Source of the DNA: Candidatus Soleaferrea massiliensis AP7
GTDB lineage: Bacteria; Bacillota; Clostridia; Oscillospirales; Ruminococcaceae
Assembly (NCBI RefSeq): GCF_000820765.1
Contig: NZ_CCYH01000044.1
Coordinates: 1-64,000, forward strand
DNA length: 64,000 bases
Direction: 5' to 3'
Shown: positions 9,260 to 17,380 of the stretch, piece after piece
Position numbering within the stretch: position 1 is the stretch's first letter
Layout: each line of letters begins with the position of its first letter
The notes under the pieces: generated by a model
What the model saw: only the letters and a program-made list of their open reading frames with translations
Databases searched by the model: none
What the model was told of the DNA's origin: nothing
Position numbers and translations under genes: made by a program

Positions 9260-9374
9260 CATGTCCTATGGCTTCGGCGTTTTATGCCAGCGCGGTTTCA
9301 CGCCGGCCAAACCTCTTCGAAATGCCGGTCCAGGAAACCCATACATTTTAACGCAATCGGGGTTTCTATCCTTT

Positions 9375-10517
9375 TCAGGAGCGTTCCTGTATCTCTTCCA
9401 TATCCACGGCTTCCCGTATCGTATCCGGCGTGTTCTCATCGTAGTTCTCGTCGGCCCAGATCACAAAGACAAGATCGCCCATTCCAGTGTTCCGAATATC
9501 GTGCACATAGCCGGGCGGGATCGATAGAACCTGCGGATACCGTGCATGGACATACCATCGATGGATTTCCTGTTCCCCGACCCGGCGCAGGCGGATGACT
9601 CCGCTGCCCGCGGTGACCAGAAAACGTTCATGCTTGGTCCTGTGCCAGTGCCCGCCCTTGCGGACGCCGGGACCGCAGCGGTTGACGGAGATCTGCCCGC
9701 AGCCGGGCGTACGCACAAATTCCGCAAACATTCCGCGCGCATCCGTATGTGCCGTCAAATCCCGGCACAGCCGCTGCATCGGGAGAAAGCTCTGGTAGGT
9801 GCTGTAAAGCTTTCTGATCAGTTCATCCCGCAGGTCGGGAATCTGTTTTTCACACAGTTGTCCAAAGGAAGCGATGGTTTCCGCCAGCTTTGCAACGCTG
9901 ATCTGATAGACCGGCTTTACCTCTGCAAACGGACTTTGAGGCGGCGTTTGCAGAACCTCCAAAAACCGGTTTACCACATCGTCGATGTAACAGAGCGTCA
10001 GCATCCGGTCCTCCAGCACCTGGAGCGCTTCGCCGCGCGCGGCCCGGTGGCAGAAGGTTGCGACAACAGAATTGTAGTCCGGGCGGCTCCATTTTCCAAA
10101 CACGCCGGGCAGCCGGAAGATATGGACCGGCGACCCGCTTTTCCACGCATAGCGGCACAGCGCCTGCTCTTCCGCCAGCTTGCATCCTCCATAGGCGCTG
10201 CCGGACTGCGCCTGTACGGAGGATGCAAAGAGCACCGGGCAGGGTTTGCCGCGTTCCAGCAGCAGGCCGGTCAGCGTTTCTGTGAACGCCAGATTGTTCG
10301 TCCAGTATTCCTGAGGGTCTTTGGGCCGGCAGCATCCTGCCAGATGGATGACCGCCTGACAGCGCGTCGCCCATTTGCGCAGCCGCTGGGACGAGGTTTT
10401 CCGGGTGCAGCAGAACGCCGTCTGACCGCGCGCACGAAGCTCCGCCGTCAGATTTCGTCCGATAAATCCGTCTGCCCCGGTGACAAGCACCGGGCCTAAC
10501 GGTTCTTCCCGTTCCAT
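9375..10517 (-). CDS. capF: CapF/FnlB-type bifunctional reductase-epimerase
   Basis: A 380-residue two-domain enzyme. The N-terminal extended SDR domain has VLVTGADGFIGRNL, ASSVQAQSGSAYGGCKLAEE with the catalytic Tyr/Lys, and FRLPGVFGKW. The C-terminal cupin domain, from about residue 255, contains GHWHRTKHERFLVTAGSGVI with metal-binding histidines. The family epimerises at C3 in the cupin and reduces C4 in the SDR domain, to give UDP-N-acetyl-L-talosamine. The ATG at 10517 is chosen because AAAGGAGG lies ten bases before it; the frame is open for 35 more codons upstream inside capE. It overlaps the 3' end of capE by 22 bases. Confidence 0.92.
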   Translation of the reverse strand: MEREEPLGPVLVTGADGFIGRNLTAELRARGQTAFCCTRKTSSQRLRKWATRCQAVIHLAGCCRPKDPQEYWTNNLAFTETLTGLLLERGKPCPVLFASSVQAQSGSAYGGCKLAEEQALCRYAWKSGSPVHIFRLPGVFGKWSRPDYNSVVATFCHRAARGEALQVLEDRMLTLCYIDDVVNRFLEVLQTPPQSPFAEVKPVYQISVAKLAETIASFGQLCEKQIPDLRDELIRKLYSTYQSFLPMQRLCRDLTAHTDARGMFAEFVRTPGCGQISVNRCGPGVRKGGHWHRTKHERFLVTAGSGVIRLRRVGEQEIHRWYVHARYPQVLSIPPGYVHDIRNTGMGDLVFVIWADENYDENTPDTIREAVDMEEIQERS

Positions 10518-11491
10518 CTTCTGAGCGCCTCCTTTACAACATCCACTTCGCGCAGAATCTCCGCAACTTCGCCGGCATGCAGAAGCGTTCCCGCATCGGA
10601 GGTATAGGCCGTTCTCCTGCATTCCGCATCCGGCCTGCGGTTCTGTGAGATGCAGAGATACCCGCCCAGGTCCGCCGTGCGCGGCATCTCCTCAAGAGAG
10701 ATGAGCGTTTCGTGCCGCTTCTCCCCGCCGCGCGGGCCGGTCACGGTCACTTCACCCTTGTACCCAAACAACTCCTGAACCGCCTGCGCCAGTACGGCAA
10801 CCGTGCAGCTCCTCATTTTGGGAACCAGGATACCGCCGTTCTCGCCGTGCCGCAGTGCCAAAAGCGCAAGCTCCACGGCTTCGGGCAGGGTCATCAAAAA
10901 TCGGGTCATGTCCGGGTCGGTGACGGTCAGCGGCTTTCCCGCGAGCATCTGCCCGATGAACAGCGGCACCACCGATCCGCGTGAACACAGCACATTTCCA
11001 AACCGTGTCAGGCAGTAGGAGATCCGTTCATCCGGACGCCGCATGGCCTTCGCAAGCACCAGCTTCTCCATCATCGCTTTGGTGCATCCCATGGCGTTGA
11101 CCGGATAAACGGCCTTGTCGGTCGATAGGCAGACCACCCGTTCGACGCCGCAGAATTCCGCCAGCTCCAGCAGGTTCTGTGTCCCCGCGACATTGGTCTT
11201 GTACGCCTCCATCGGATTCTCCTCGCAGGCCGGCACCTGCTTGAGCGCGGCGGCGTGGAAGACGCGCTGTGCGCCGTACACCGCCGGCCGCATGCTGTCC
11301 CGGTCCCGCACGTCGCCGAGAAAGAACCGCAGGCGGCCGTCCGGATGCCGTCTTCGCAGCTCCTGCTGTTTCCTTTCATCCCTTGACAGGATGCGCAGCT
11401 CCTTCACATCCTCCTGAAGCAGCCTGCCGACCGCCGTCCTGCCGAATGATCCGGTTCCGCCGGTAATCAGCAGCGTTTCCCCTTCAAACAT
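10496..11491 (-). CDS. capE: UDP-GlcNAc 4,6-dehydratase/5-epimerase (CapE/FnlA)
   Basis: A 331-residue SDR of the inverting 4,6-dehydratase group. It starts ETLLITGGTGSFGRTAV (NAD(P) glycine motif), and has VFHAAALKQVPACEENPMEA near residue 85 and STDKAVYPVNAMGCTKAMME near residue 120, the characteristic active-site segment of CapE/FnlA/PseB proteins. CapF and a 2-epimerase follow, so the L-fucosamine rather than the pseudaminic acid branch is indicated. GGAGAGGAG precedes the ATG. It is the first of the three sugar-nucleotide genes. Confidence 0.92.
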   Translation of the reverse strand: MFEGETLLITGGTGSFGRTAVGRLLQEDVKELRILSRDERKQQELRRRHPDGRLRFFLGDVRDRDSMRPAVYGAQRVFHAAALKQVPACEENPMEAYKTNVAGTQNLLELAEFCGVERVVCLSTDKAVYPVNAMGCTKAMMEKLVLAKAMRRPDERISYCLTRFGNVLCSRGSVVPLFIGQMLAGKPLTVTDPDMTRFLMTLPEAVELALLALRHGENGGILVPKMRSCTVAVLAQAVQELFGYKGEVTVTGPRGGEKRHETLISLEEMPRTADLGGYLCISQNRRPDAECRRTAYTSDAGTLLHAGEVAEILREVDVVKEALRRWNGKNR

Positions 11492-11553
11492 GTCGTATCT
11501 CCTCTCCGTTTTTGATATTCCGGCCCATCAGCCGCAGCAGCCGTCAGCAGGCT

Positions 11554-12966
11554 TTAAACAGGCCTTGTCTTCTCCTCGCGTTTGGCAAGCTCCCACGCTT
11601 CCGGCTGTACGGCACACGCAGCGCAGTCCGGTTTTTCCGCCGCATGAACCTGGTCCCGCCGTCCGGCGTCTTCTGACCAATCCTGTCTGCTCCTGTTTGC
11701 CGGCCGCTTCGGCTCCTTGAGGCCCTCCGGACAACTCTTCTTTCGTGCACGCACTGGCTGCTCTAGCTCCTGGAGCAGCTGCACATACTGATCCGTACAG
11801 ATCGACCGCTCATACTTCTGCTCGAACAGCCGCTTTGCGTGCTCCCCCATCCGGCGCGCCGCTTCCGGATGGTTCTTCAGCCAGAGCAGATTTCTCTGAA
11901 AGCCATCCGTATCGCCGGGCGCGCTGATAAGCCCGGCCCCGGCAAGCTCGCGCGCCAAGGAACAGTCAAGCTTCATCACGTCCAGAACCGGCCTGCCCGC
12001 CGCCAGATACGATGCGGTTTTGCTTGGCGCGCTGCAGTCCTCGACCCCCTCCCGGATCGAGACGATCAGACAATCCGAATCCCGCAGCAGATCAGTGTAG
12101 GACTCCCCCGTCAGAAAACCGTGGAACCGCACCCGGGAAAGACCCATCTGTTTTGCACGGCGCTCCAATTCGTCCTTTTTGCAGCCGTGTCCGGCCAGCA
12201 CAAACTCGATGTCCTCCTCCCTGAGCCGATCCGCCGCAGTCAGAATGATGTCCATGTCCTGGCATACGCCCATATTGCCGCAGTAGGAAACCACAAACGT
12301 GCCGTTCGCGCAACATCCCTTCTGTGCGGAACTTTCATCCGTCCGCGGCCTGTCCGGCAGCCGCTCATACCAGTTCGGGATCACCCGCACCTTCTCCGGC
12401 GCTGCCCGGTCCGTATGAATCAGCTGGGCCTTCATATCGTCCGACAGCGCGACGGCAGCGGCGGCCTTCCGGTAAACGAAGCGGTTTGCGCGCTTCCAGG
12501 CCCTGCAAAACAGCGAACCGGAAGACAATCCGCTGAACCGCACGGCCAGCTGCGGATAGCGGTCAAAGCAGACGACCACCAGCCTCTTTCGCAGCAGGAA
12601 CGCGCCCAGCGCCGCGGCGAACGGCAGGACCGGCGGCGTGGTGTAGACGATGATTGTCCGGTAATAAACAAACCCCGGCAGATGAAGGAGCACCGCCAGA
12701 AAGAATGATAAATAATTGATAACTCTGCCGGCAGCGCGTTTTCGAGAGCACTGCAGGTAGCGCATCCGCCGGATATGGACGCCTTCGTAAATCTCCCTGC
12801 GGGGAACCCGGACCGATGGTGTATATTCCTTTGGCATACCGCACAGCACGTCGACCCGATGGCCGGAACCGGCCAGATCCGCGCAAAGCTGCGTCGGCAG
12901 CGTCGCGCTGGAGATACAATCCGGATAAAAATACTGGCAGAGCACCAAAACATCTCTCTTCTTCAA
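11554..12966 (-). CDS. WbuB-like family 4 glycosyltransferase (putative FucNAc transferase)
   Basis: About 470 residues and first gene of the operon. It resembles WbuB-type transferases: KKRDVLVLCQYFYPDCISSA at the N-terminus, FVVSYCGNMGVCQDMDII near residue 230 and the C-terminal SAPSKTASYLAAGRPVLDVM motif near residue 325. WbuB proteins are typically encoded beside fnlABC and transfer N-acetyl-L-fucosamine, which matches the neighbours. The TTG at 12966 is favoured because GGGAG lies nine bases upstream; a TTG three codons earlier abuts that site. Oddly, about 70 residues after the usual GT4 end are polar, basic and low in complexity. Confidence 0.82.
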   Translation of the reverse strand: MKKRDVLVLCQYFYPDCISSATLPTQLCADLAGSGHRVDVLCGMPKEYTPSVRVPRREIYEGVHIRRMRYLQCSRKRAAGRVINYLSFFLAVLLHLPGFVYYRTIIVYTTPPVLPFAAALGAFLLRKRLVVVCFDRYPQLAVRFSGLSSGSLFCRAWKRANRFVYRKAAAAVALSDDMKAQLIHTDRAAPEKVRVIPNWYERLPDRPRTDESSAQKGCCANGTFVVSYCGNMGVCQDMDIILTAADRLREEDIEFVLAGHGCKKDELERRAKQMGLSRVRFHGFLTGESYTDLLRDSDCLIVSIREGVEDCSAPSKTASYLAAGRPVLDVMKLDCSLARELAGAGLISAPGDTDGFQRNLLWLKNHPEAARRMGEHAKRLFEQKYERSICTDQYVQLLQELEQPVRARKKSCPEGLKEPKRPANRSRQDWSEDAGRRDQVHAAEKPDCAACAVQPEAWELAKREEKTRPV

Positions 12967-12988
12967 TGATGTCAACTCCCTGGTGAAA

Positions 12989-13023
12989 ATAAGACGCGGC
13001 CCGTGAAACGAGCCGCGCCTTAT
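12989..13023 (-). terminator. Leader hairpin resembling an intrinsic attenuator
   Basis: A 14-bp stem with a 7-base loop (arms 12989-13002 and 13010-13023) includes two G-T pairs. On the minus strand it is followed by TTTT and then immediately by the ribosome site of the first polysaccharide gene. It lies within the roughly 140-base leader and no other gene ends nearby. That suggests an attenuator of the operon and not the end of another transcript. Confidence 0.65.
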
Positions 13024-13107
13024 CGAACAAAATTACAGGAGAGCAGAAATCAGTGCGCCTTGCGATTATTCTCACTTTTTTCACTGTTTTTTCAAACCCT
13101 CAACTGT

Positions 13108-13136
13108 ATTATAAATAATTTGTCGAATAATGTCAA
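13108..13136 (-). promoter_or_regulatory. Promoter of the polysaccharide operon
   Basis: TTGACA (13136-13131) and TATAAT (13113-13108) are separated by exactly 17 bases on the minus strand, a full sigma-A consensus match. It lies about 140 bases upstream of the first glycosyltransferase start. Confidence 0.85.
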
Positions 13137-13154
13137 GACATATTTCGACAAATT
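13117..13154. promoter_or_regulatory. 38-bp dyad overlapping the -35 and spacer
   Basis: A nearly perfect 38-bp inverted repeat has outer arms AATTTGTCGAA / TTCGACAAATT and inner GTC / GAC. It is centred near 13135 and covers the -35 box and most of the spacer of the operon promoter. Its length and position suggest an operator for a dimeric or tetrameric repressor. The regulator is not identifiable here. Confidence 0.7.
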
Positions 13155-13336
13155 TTGAAAAAAACCAAATATTTTTTTGACAGCATCCGCATTAAACCCA
13201 AAACGATGTTCTTCCAGATTGTACACGGCAAGCCTATAGCACAGCCAGTTACTGAAAAACATCCTGCGGAGAAGGATTCATCCCCATCTTTTTAAAGAAC
13301 CTTACCAAAGCTGATGATCTCCGGGCAAAAACTGCA

Positions 13337-13379
13337 AAGAGACCCTTGCGCGGCTTTATCCGCCGCGCAAGGGTCTCTT
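13337..13379 (-). terminator. Terminator hairpin downstream of the cytidylate-kinase-like gene
   Basis: Perfect 17-bp arms (13337-13353 and 13363-13379) with a 9-base loop. On the minus strand a TTTTT run follows five bases after the stem. It is placed to end the transcript of the gene at 13453-14073. The rest of the 12967-13452 gap holds the operon leader, promoter and about 180 bases with nothing recognisable. Confidence 0.7.
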
Positions 13380-13452
13380 GTTATCACGTACCATCTCCCT
13401 GCACAGGAGATTTCTTTTTTAAAATCTGGTTTGTTGCAGCAAATCGGCCGCC

Positions 13453-14073
13453 TTACGCCTCTTCCGCAAACTTCGCGATGATCTGAACCGCACCGTCGAT
13501 GCCGATTTTAGAACTGTTGATGCACAGATCGTAGTTGTCCGCGCGGTCCCATTTGCGGTCGGAGTAGTAGTTGTAGTAGTTGGCGCGCTTCTTGTCGGTC
13601 CGGATCATCAGCTCCTTCGCCTTTTTGGCCGGAAGGTTATACAGCTTCTCAATCCGGCTGATGCGGCTTTCGTCATCGGCGTGAATGAACACGCTGAAGC
13701 TGTTCGCCCTGTCCCGCAGGATGTAGTCGGCGCAGCGGCCTACAATCACGCAGGGGCCTTTGTCCGCCAGCTCCTTGATCACATCCGACTGGATCAGAAA
13801 CAGCCTGTTTTCCAGCGGCATCTCGCCGTAGCTGGAGATGCGGTTTCCCATCATATAGCTGCCCACGGAGAGCGAATACAGCAGGCTGTTCGTCGCCTTC
13901 TCATCGTTCTGGCTGAACACCTCTTCGCTCATGCCGCTTTGCTTGGCGGCGAGTTCAATGAGCTCCTTATCATAAAATCCGACGTTCAGAAGCTCCGCCA
14001 GCTTTTTGCCGATCTCCCGGCCCCCGCTGCCGAACTGCCTGCCAATGGTAATAATCTTATTCGCGTTCATCAT
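13453..14073 (-). CDS. Cytidylate kinase-like family protein
   Basis: A 206-residue P-loop protein of the cytidylate-kinase-like family, common in Clostridia and distinct from canonical Cmk. ITIGRQFGSGGREIGKKLAE at the N-terminus is the modified Walker A. VIVGRCADYILRDR near residue 108 and VFIHADDESRISRI near residue 125 correspond to the nucleotide-binding and LID regions. The true substrate is unproven for most members. AAGGAGG lies just upstream of two successive ATG codons; either may be used. It appears to be a single-gene transcript ending at the hairpin at 13337. Confidence 0.85.
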   Translation of the reverse strand: MMNANKIITIGRQFGSGGREIGKKLAELLNVGFYDKELIELAAKQSGMSEEVFSQNDEKATNSLLYSLSVGSYMMGNRISSYGEMPLENRLFLIQSDVIKELADKGPCVIVGRCADYILRDRANSFSVFIHADDESRISRIEKLYNLPAKKAKELMIRTDKKRANYYNYYSDRKWDRADNYDLCINSSKIGIDGAVQIIAKFAEEA

Positions 14074-14130
14074 CGATTCCTCCTTTATTTGAATGCGTTC
14101 CCGTACAGATATATCGGTTCCCTGATTCTA

Positions 14131-15543
14131 TTATACCCCTTCCGGTGTATTTTTCAAGGTTTTCAGATGCTTTTTATCCAGCCGCTTCATCTCATACACA
14201 ATGAAGCCCGCCGCAAGCAGCGCCGCGCCGGCATCTGCCACTGCTCCCGAATAGAGCGCGCCTTCGACGCCAAAGAAGAGCGGCAGGATCAGCAGCATCG
14301 GGATCAGGAACAGAATCTGCCTGGAAAGCGAAAGGATCGACGATCTGACCGGCTTTCCGATGGCCTGGAAGTAGATGGATGACACGATCTGGAAGCCGTT
14401 TGCAAAGCAGAACATCAGATAAAGGCGGAAGCATTTGATTGCAAACTCCTGATAGAGCGCATCCCCCTGTCCGAAGACCGCGACGATGTATTCCGGGAAA
14501 AACATGAAGGCGATCCACCCAAGCACCGCAATAACGGTCGCAATCGTGACCAGCCGCAGATAGGTCTTCTTGACGCGGTCGAAATTCCGCGCGCCGTAGT
14601 TGAAGCCGATGATCGGCTGTCCGCCGACCGACAGGCCGACAAAGAAGGACATCAGGATCTGGTTGACCTTCATGACGATGCCGAAGACCGACAGCGGGAT
14701 CTCCGCGCCGTAGACCGACTGCGCGCCGAAGATGCGCAGCACATTGTTCGATACGATGATCACCAGCGTGACCGCGACCTGCGTGATAAAGCTCGACGCG
14801 CCGAAGGACAGGAAGGTCCGGGTGGTCTTCCAATCCAGCTTCATGAGCTTTGCGTGGAATTTGACATTCTTGAACCGGCCCAGATAGACAAACGAGATGA
14901 TGCAGCCGGCAATCTGGCCGATGATGGTCGCCCAGGCCGCGCCGGCCACGCCCCATTTAAAGACAAAAATGAAGATCGGGTCGAGTATCGTGTTGATGAC
15001 TGCGCCGGTCAGCATCGAGACCATCGCGAACTTCGGACTGGAATCCGCGCGGATGCTCGCGTTCAGCGCGGTGGAGATCATCATGAACGGCAGGCCCAGA
15101 ATGATGACCTGGGTGTACTGCTGCGCGTACGGCAGCACCTTGTCGGTTGCGCCGAACAGCCCCAGCAAAGGATTGAAGAACAGCAGGCCCAGTACCAGGA
15201 ACAGCACGCCCGCAATGACCGACACCGTGACCATGTTGCCGAGTCCCTTCGCGGCCTTCTCCTTGTCGCCCTCGCCGAGCTTCAGGCTGAAATATGCCGC
15301 GCCGCCGTCGCCGATCAGCAGCGCAATCGCCAGCGAGATCGTGACCATCGGAAACGCGACGTTGGTCGCCGCGTTTCCCAGATAGCCGACGCCGTTGCCG
15401 ATGAAGATCTGGTCGACGATGTTGTACAGCGAATTGACCAGCATCGCCACGACGCTGGGGACGCCGAATTTTATAATCAGCTTTGACACCTTTTCGGTGG
15501 CAAGGGGGTTCTGCTGTACCCCCGTCTGTACTTCTTGATTCAT
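14131..15543 (-). CDS. MATE family efflux transporter
   Basis: A 470-residue multidrug and toxin extrusion protein with twelve hydrophobic segments in two repeats. The first half begins KLIIKFGVPSVVAMLVNSLY, followed by IVDQIFIGNG, the conserved MATE N-terminal signature. GGQPIIGFNYGARNFDRV near residue 305 is the matching motif of the second half. Such proteins export cationic compounds using Na+ or H+ gradients. The start has GGAG nine bases upstream. It lies four bases after a MarR gene, so the pair is very likely a repressor-controlled efflux operon. Confidence 0.93.
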   Translation of the reverse strand: MNQEVQTGVQQNPLATEKVSKLIIKFGVPSVVAMLVNSLYNIVDQIFIGNGVGYLGNAATNVAFPMVTISLAIALLIGDGGAAYFSLKLGEGDKEKAAKGLGNMVTVSVIAGVLFLVLGLLFFNPLLGLFGATDKVLPYAQQYTQVIILGLPFMMISTALNASIRADSSPKFAMVSMLTGAVINTILDPIFIFVFKWGVAGAAWATIIGQIAGCIISFVYLGRFKNVKFHAKLMKLDWKTTRTFLSFGASSFITQVAVTLVIIVSNNVLRIFGAQSVYGAEIPLSVFGIVMKVNQILMSFFVGLSVGGQPIIGFNYGARNFDRVKKTYLRLVTIATVIAVLGWIAFMFFPEYIVAVFGQGDALYQEFAIKCFRLYLMFCFANGFQIVSSIYFQAIGKPVRSSILSLSRQILFLIPMLLILPLFFGVEGALYSGAVADAGAALLAAGFIVYEMKRLDKKHLKTLKNTPEGV

Positions 15544-15547
15544 ACTT

Positions 15548-15985
15548 TCACACTCCTATCTCTTTCTTCGCGTTGCGCATCGCATTTTCTGTGATCCGCA
15601 TCAGGATGCTCTCGGCCTGCACGGCCTCCGCTTCGGTAAAGCCCTCCAGAAGGATGTCGTTCCAGCGATCCATCGTTTCAACGATTTTCGGATAAAGCGC
15701 GATCGCTTTTGGGGTCGGAAAGATGTGGCTGACCCTTCGATCATACGCGTCGTCCTCCTTGCAGGCGAAGCCGTCGGCCTGCAGCGACGCCACCGCGCGG
15801 GTCACGGTGCTCTTGTTGAGCGAAAGCTCCTCGGCGATCTGCTCCTGCGTAAAGCCCGCATGCTGGCAGATGCAGATGATGAACATGAACTGGCCGCTGC
15901 CCAGTCCCATCCGTTCAAATTGTTTGGTTGTGTAGATCTGACTGTAACGCGAGGCAATTGAGATCCATTTACTTAAAATCTTCAT
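15548..15985 (-). CDS. MarR family transcriptional regulator
   Basis: A 145-residue winged-helix protein. The DNA-binding part contains FTQEQIAEELSLNKSTVTRA (residues about 46-65), followed by the wing with DDAYDRRVSHIFPTPKAIAL. Helices at both ends form the usual MarR dimer interface. ATG 15985 is preferred because the protein then starts MKILSKWISIASRYSQIYTT, matching family N-termini; the frame is open for 22 codons upstream. It is first in an operon with the MATE pump and probably autoregulates through the palindrome at 16052-16095. Confidence 0.9.
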   Translation of the reverse strand: MKILSKWISIASRYSQIYTTKQFERMGLGSGQFMFIICICQHAGFTQEQIAEELSLNKSTVTRAVASLQADGFACKEDDAYDRRVSHIFPTPKAIALYPKIVETMDRWNDILLEGFTEAEAVQAESILMRITENAMRNAKKEIGV

Positions 15986-16051
15986 AATTTCCGCGCACCA
16001 TAATGATGCAGCCGGATTCTCCCCTTTCCTCTCCGAAGCTCCCCCGGGCAC

Positions 16052-16095
16052 AATTAGTTGCGCAGGAAACCAATTGGTTTCGAACGAAACTAATT
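16052..16095. promoter_or_regulatory. Nested palindromic operator for the MarR-MATE operon
   Basis: A perfect 16-bp palindrome GAAACCAATTGGTTTC (16066-16081) sits at the centre of an outer inverted pair AATTAGTT (16052-16059) and AACTAATT (16088-16095). Both dyads have exactly the same centre. It lies 67-110 bases upstream of the marR start, as expected for a MarR autoregulatory site. Most of the remaining gap to 16449 shows nothing recognisable. Confidence 0.75.
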
Positions 16096-16449
16096 ATACG
16101 ACGAAACGTTTTTATTGTCAAGGAACAATTTGTGAATCTATTGTTTCCCGCATATCGCCCGGCAGGCCCGTCTGCCGAACCGGATGCCGGTCGGGTTCGG
16201 CAGCGTTTTCAGCCGGCAAAAGCCCCCTGCATACCGAATCCCGACTCCTATACAAGCCCTTTATATAATAGAAACCATAGGCTACGCCGTCAGGCAGCGG
16301 CTGCTATCCGGGCACCACCGGGCGGATATTTTTTCCTGTTTCACATAGCGGTTCGAGTAACTTCAGATATTCTGTACATTGGATAACCTGATGTCCCTGT
16401 TTCGATTCGTATTGTTATTCTCCCAATGCTGTTTGCATCTTCCGTCACA

Positions 16450-16478
16450 TATATAAATTAATTTAATTGATTTATATA
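16450..16478. promoter_or_regulatory. AT-rich inverted repeat upstream of the DUF2089 operon
   Basis: TATATAAAT (16450-16458) and ATTTATATA (16470-16478) form a perfect 9-bp inverted repeat with an 11-base spacer. It lies about 20 bases before the -35 box of the following operon, so it could be an operator or an upstream AT element. Confidence 0.45.
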
Positions 16479-16499
16479 TTAATCATCTTAATTATAGTA

Positions 16500-16528
16500 T
16501 TGACAATATTGATTATCGGTGATATACT
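16500..16528 (+). promoter_or_regulatory. Promoter of the DUF2089-SHOCT-YvlD operon
   Basis: TTGACA (16500-16505), a 17-base spacer and TATACT (16523-16528), 30 bases before the ATG of the DUF2089 gene. This is a strong sigma-A type promoter. Confidence 0.8.
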
Positions 16529-16557
16529 ACAGTCAGAACAGAGAGGAGGCCGATGAC

Positions 16558-16962
16558 ATGCATTACCATGCACCATCCCGCTGTCCGGTCTGCGGACACA
16601 CCATGGAGATCACCCGGCTGCACTGTGAAACCTGCAACACCGAACTGACCGGTAAATTTACTCCCTGCCGGTTCTGTATGCTGGAAGAGAAGCATCTGCA
16701 GTTTGTCGAGGTATTCCTGCGCTGCCGCGGATCGATCAAGGAAGTGGAGAAGGCGCTCGGAGTCAGCTATCCCACCGTGCGCAACATGATGGATGCGGCG
16801 CTGACGGCCCTGGGCTTCGACGAAAAGACCGAACCGGCCGCAGACCCCAACGAAGAGAAACGCCAGGCAATTCTGGCAAGGCTGTCCAGCCATGAAATCG
16901 ATGTGGAGACCGCCGTTCAGCAGCTGAGCGGCCTGAAGGAGGAAATGAACGATGAACAGTGA
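16558..16962 (+). CDS. DUF2089 family zinc-ribbon protein
   Basis: A 134-residue protein. The N-terminal zinc ribbon has cysteine pairs in CPVCGHTMEITRLHCETCNT and a further C-x2-C in CRFCMLEE. A helix-turn-helix-like segment follows: CRGSIKEVEKALGVSYPTVR at about residues 60-79. DUF2089 proteins are thought to be DNA-binding regulators; the C-terminal tail here is acidic. The ATG at 16558 follows GAGGAGG; an upstream in-frame ATG has no such site. It is first in a four-gene overlapping operon of envelope-related proteins, which it probably autoregulates. Confidence 0.85.
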   Translation: MHYHAPSRCPVCGHTMEITRLHCETCNTELTGKFTPCRFCMLEEKHLQFVEVFLRCRGSIKEVEKALGVSYPTVRNMMDAALTALGFDEKTEPAADPNEEKRQAILARLSSHEIDVETAVQQLSGLKEEMNDEQ

Positions 16963-17380
16963 GAAACAGAAGGTACTGGAGATGCTTGCAAACGGAACCA
17001 TTTCGGCCGAGGAGGCCGAACGGCTGCTGGAATGCCTCGAAGAGGACGCAAAGAAGGAAGCCGCCGGCATCCGGCTGCAGAAGGACGACCGCACGCAGGG
17101 CAAAAAGCTGCGCGTGCAGGTGAACGGCTGCACCGAAGAGGATGGCAAGATCAACGTCAATGTCAGCGTTCCGCTGGTGCTGGCACGGTATGCGGACAAC
17201 ATCATCGCCAACTGCATTCCGGCATCCGCCGACAAGGAGCTCAAGGAAAACGGCTTCGACCTGCGCAGCCTGAAAATCGGAGAAATCATCGACACCATTG
17301 AAAACCTGGATGAGGACATCGCGAATGTGGACATCGTGCAGGACGCGACGGATTTGAAGGTGCGGGTCTATGTGGAGTAA
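16952..17380 (+). CDS. SHOCT-like domain protein (YvlB/LiaX-like N-terminus)
   Basis: A 142-residue protein. The N-terminal 35 residues (KQKVLEMLANGTISAEEAER) form the short helical domain found in SHOCT-like and YvlB/LiaX proteins. The rest alternates short strands, such as LRVQVNGCTEEDGKINVNVS, with no recognisable catalytic motif. Homologues sit beside DUF2089 and YvlD-type genes and are linked to cell-envelope stress. It overlaps the preceding gene by 11 bases and has GAAGGAGG upstream, so it is translationally coupled. The molecular role is unknown. Confidence 0.75.
   Translation: MNSEKQKVLEMLANGTISAEEAERLLECLEEDAKKEAAGIRLQKDDRTQGKKLRVQVNGCTEEDGKINVNVSVPLVLARYADNIIANCIPASADKELKENGFDLRSLKIGEIIDTIENLDEDIANVDIVQDATDLKVRVYVE

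Noticed and set aside
8996..9262. Repetitive 88-residue protein (Arg/Ala/Glu-rich) on the minus strand
   Set aside because: All frames on both strands are open because of the 16-bp periodicity; no ribosome site and no family.
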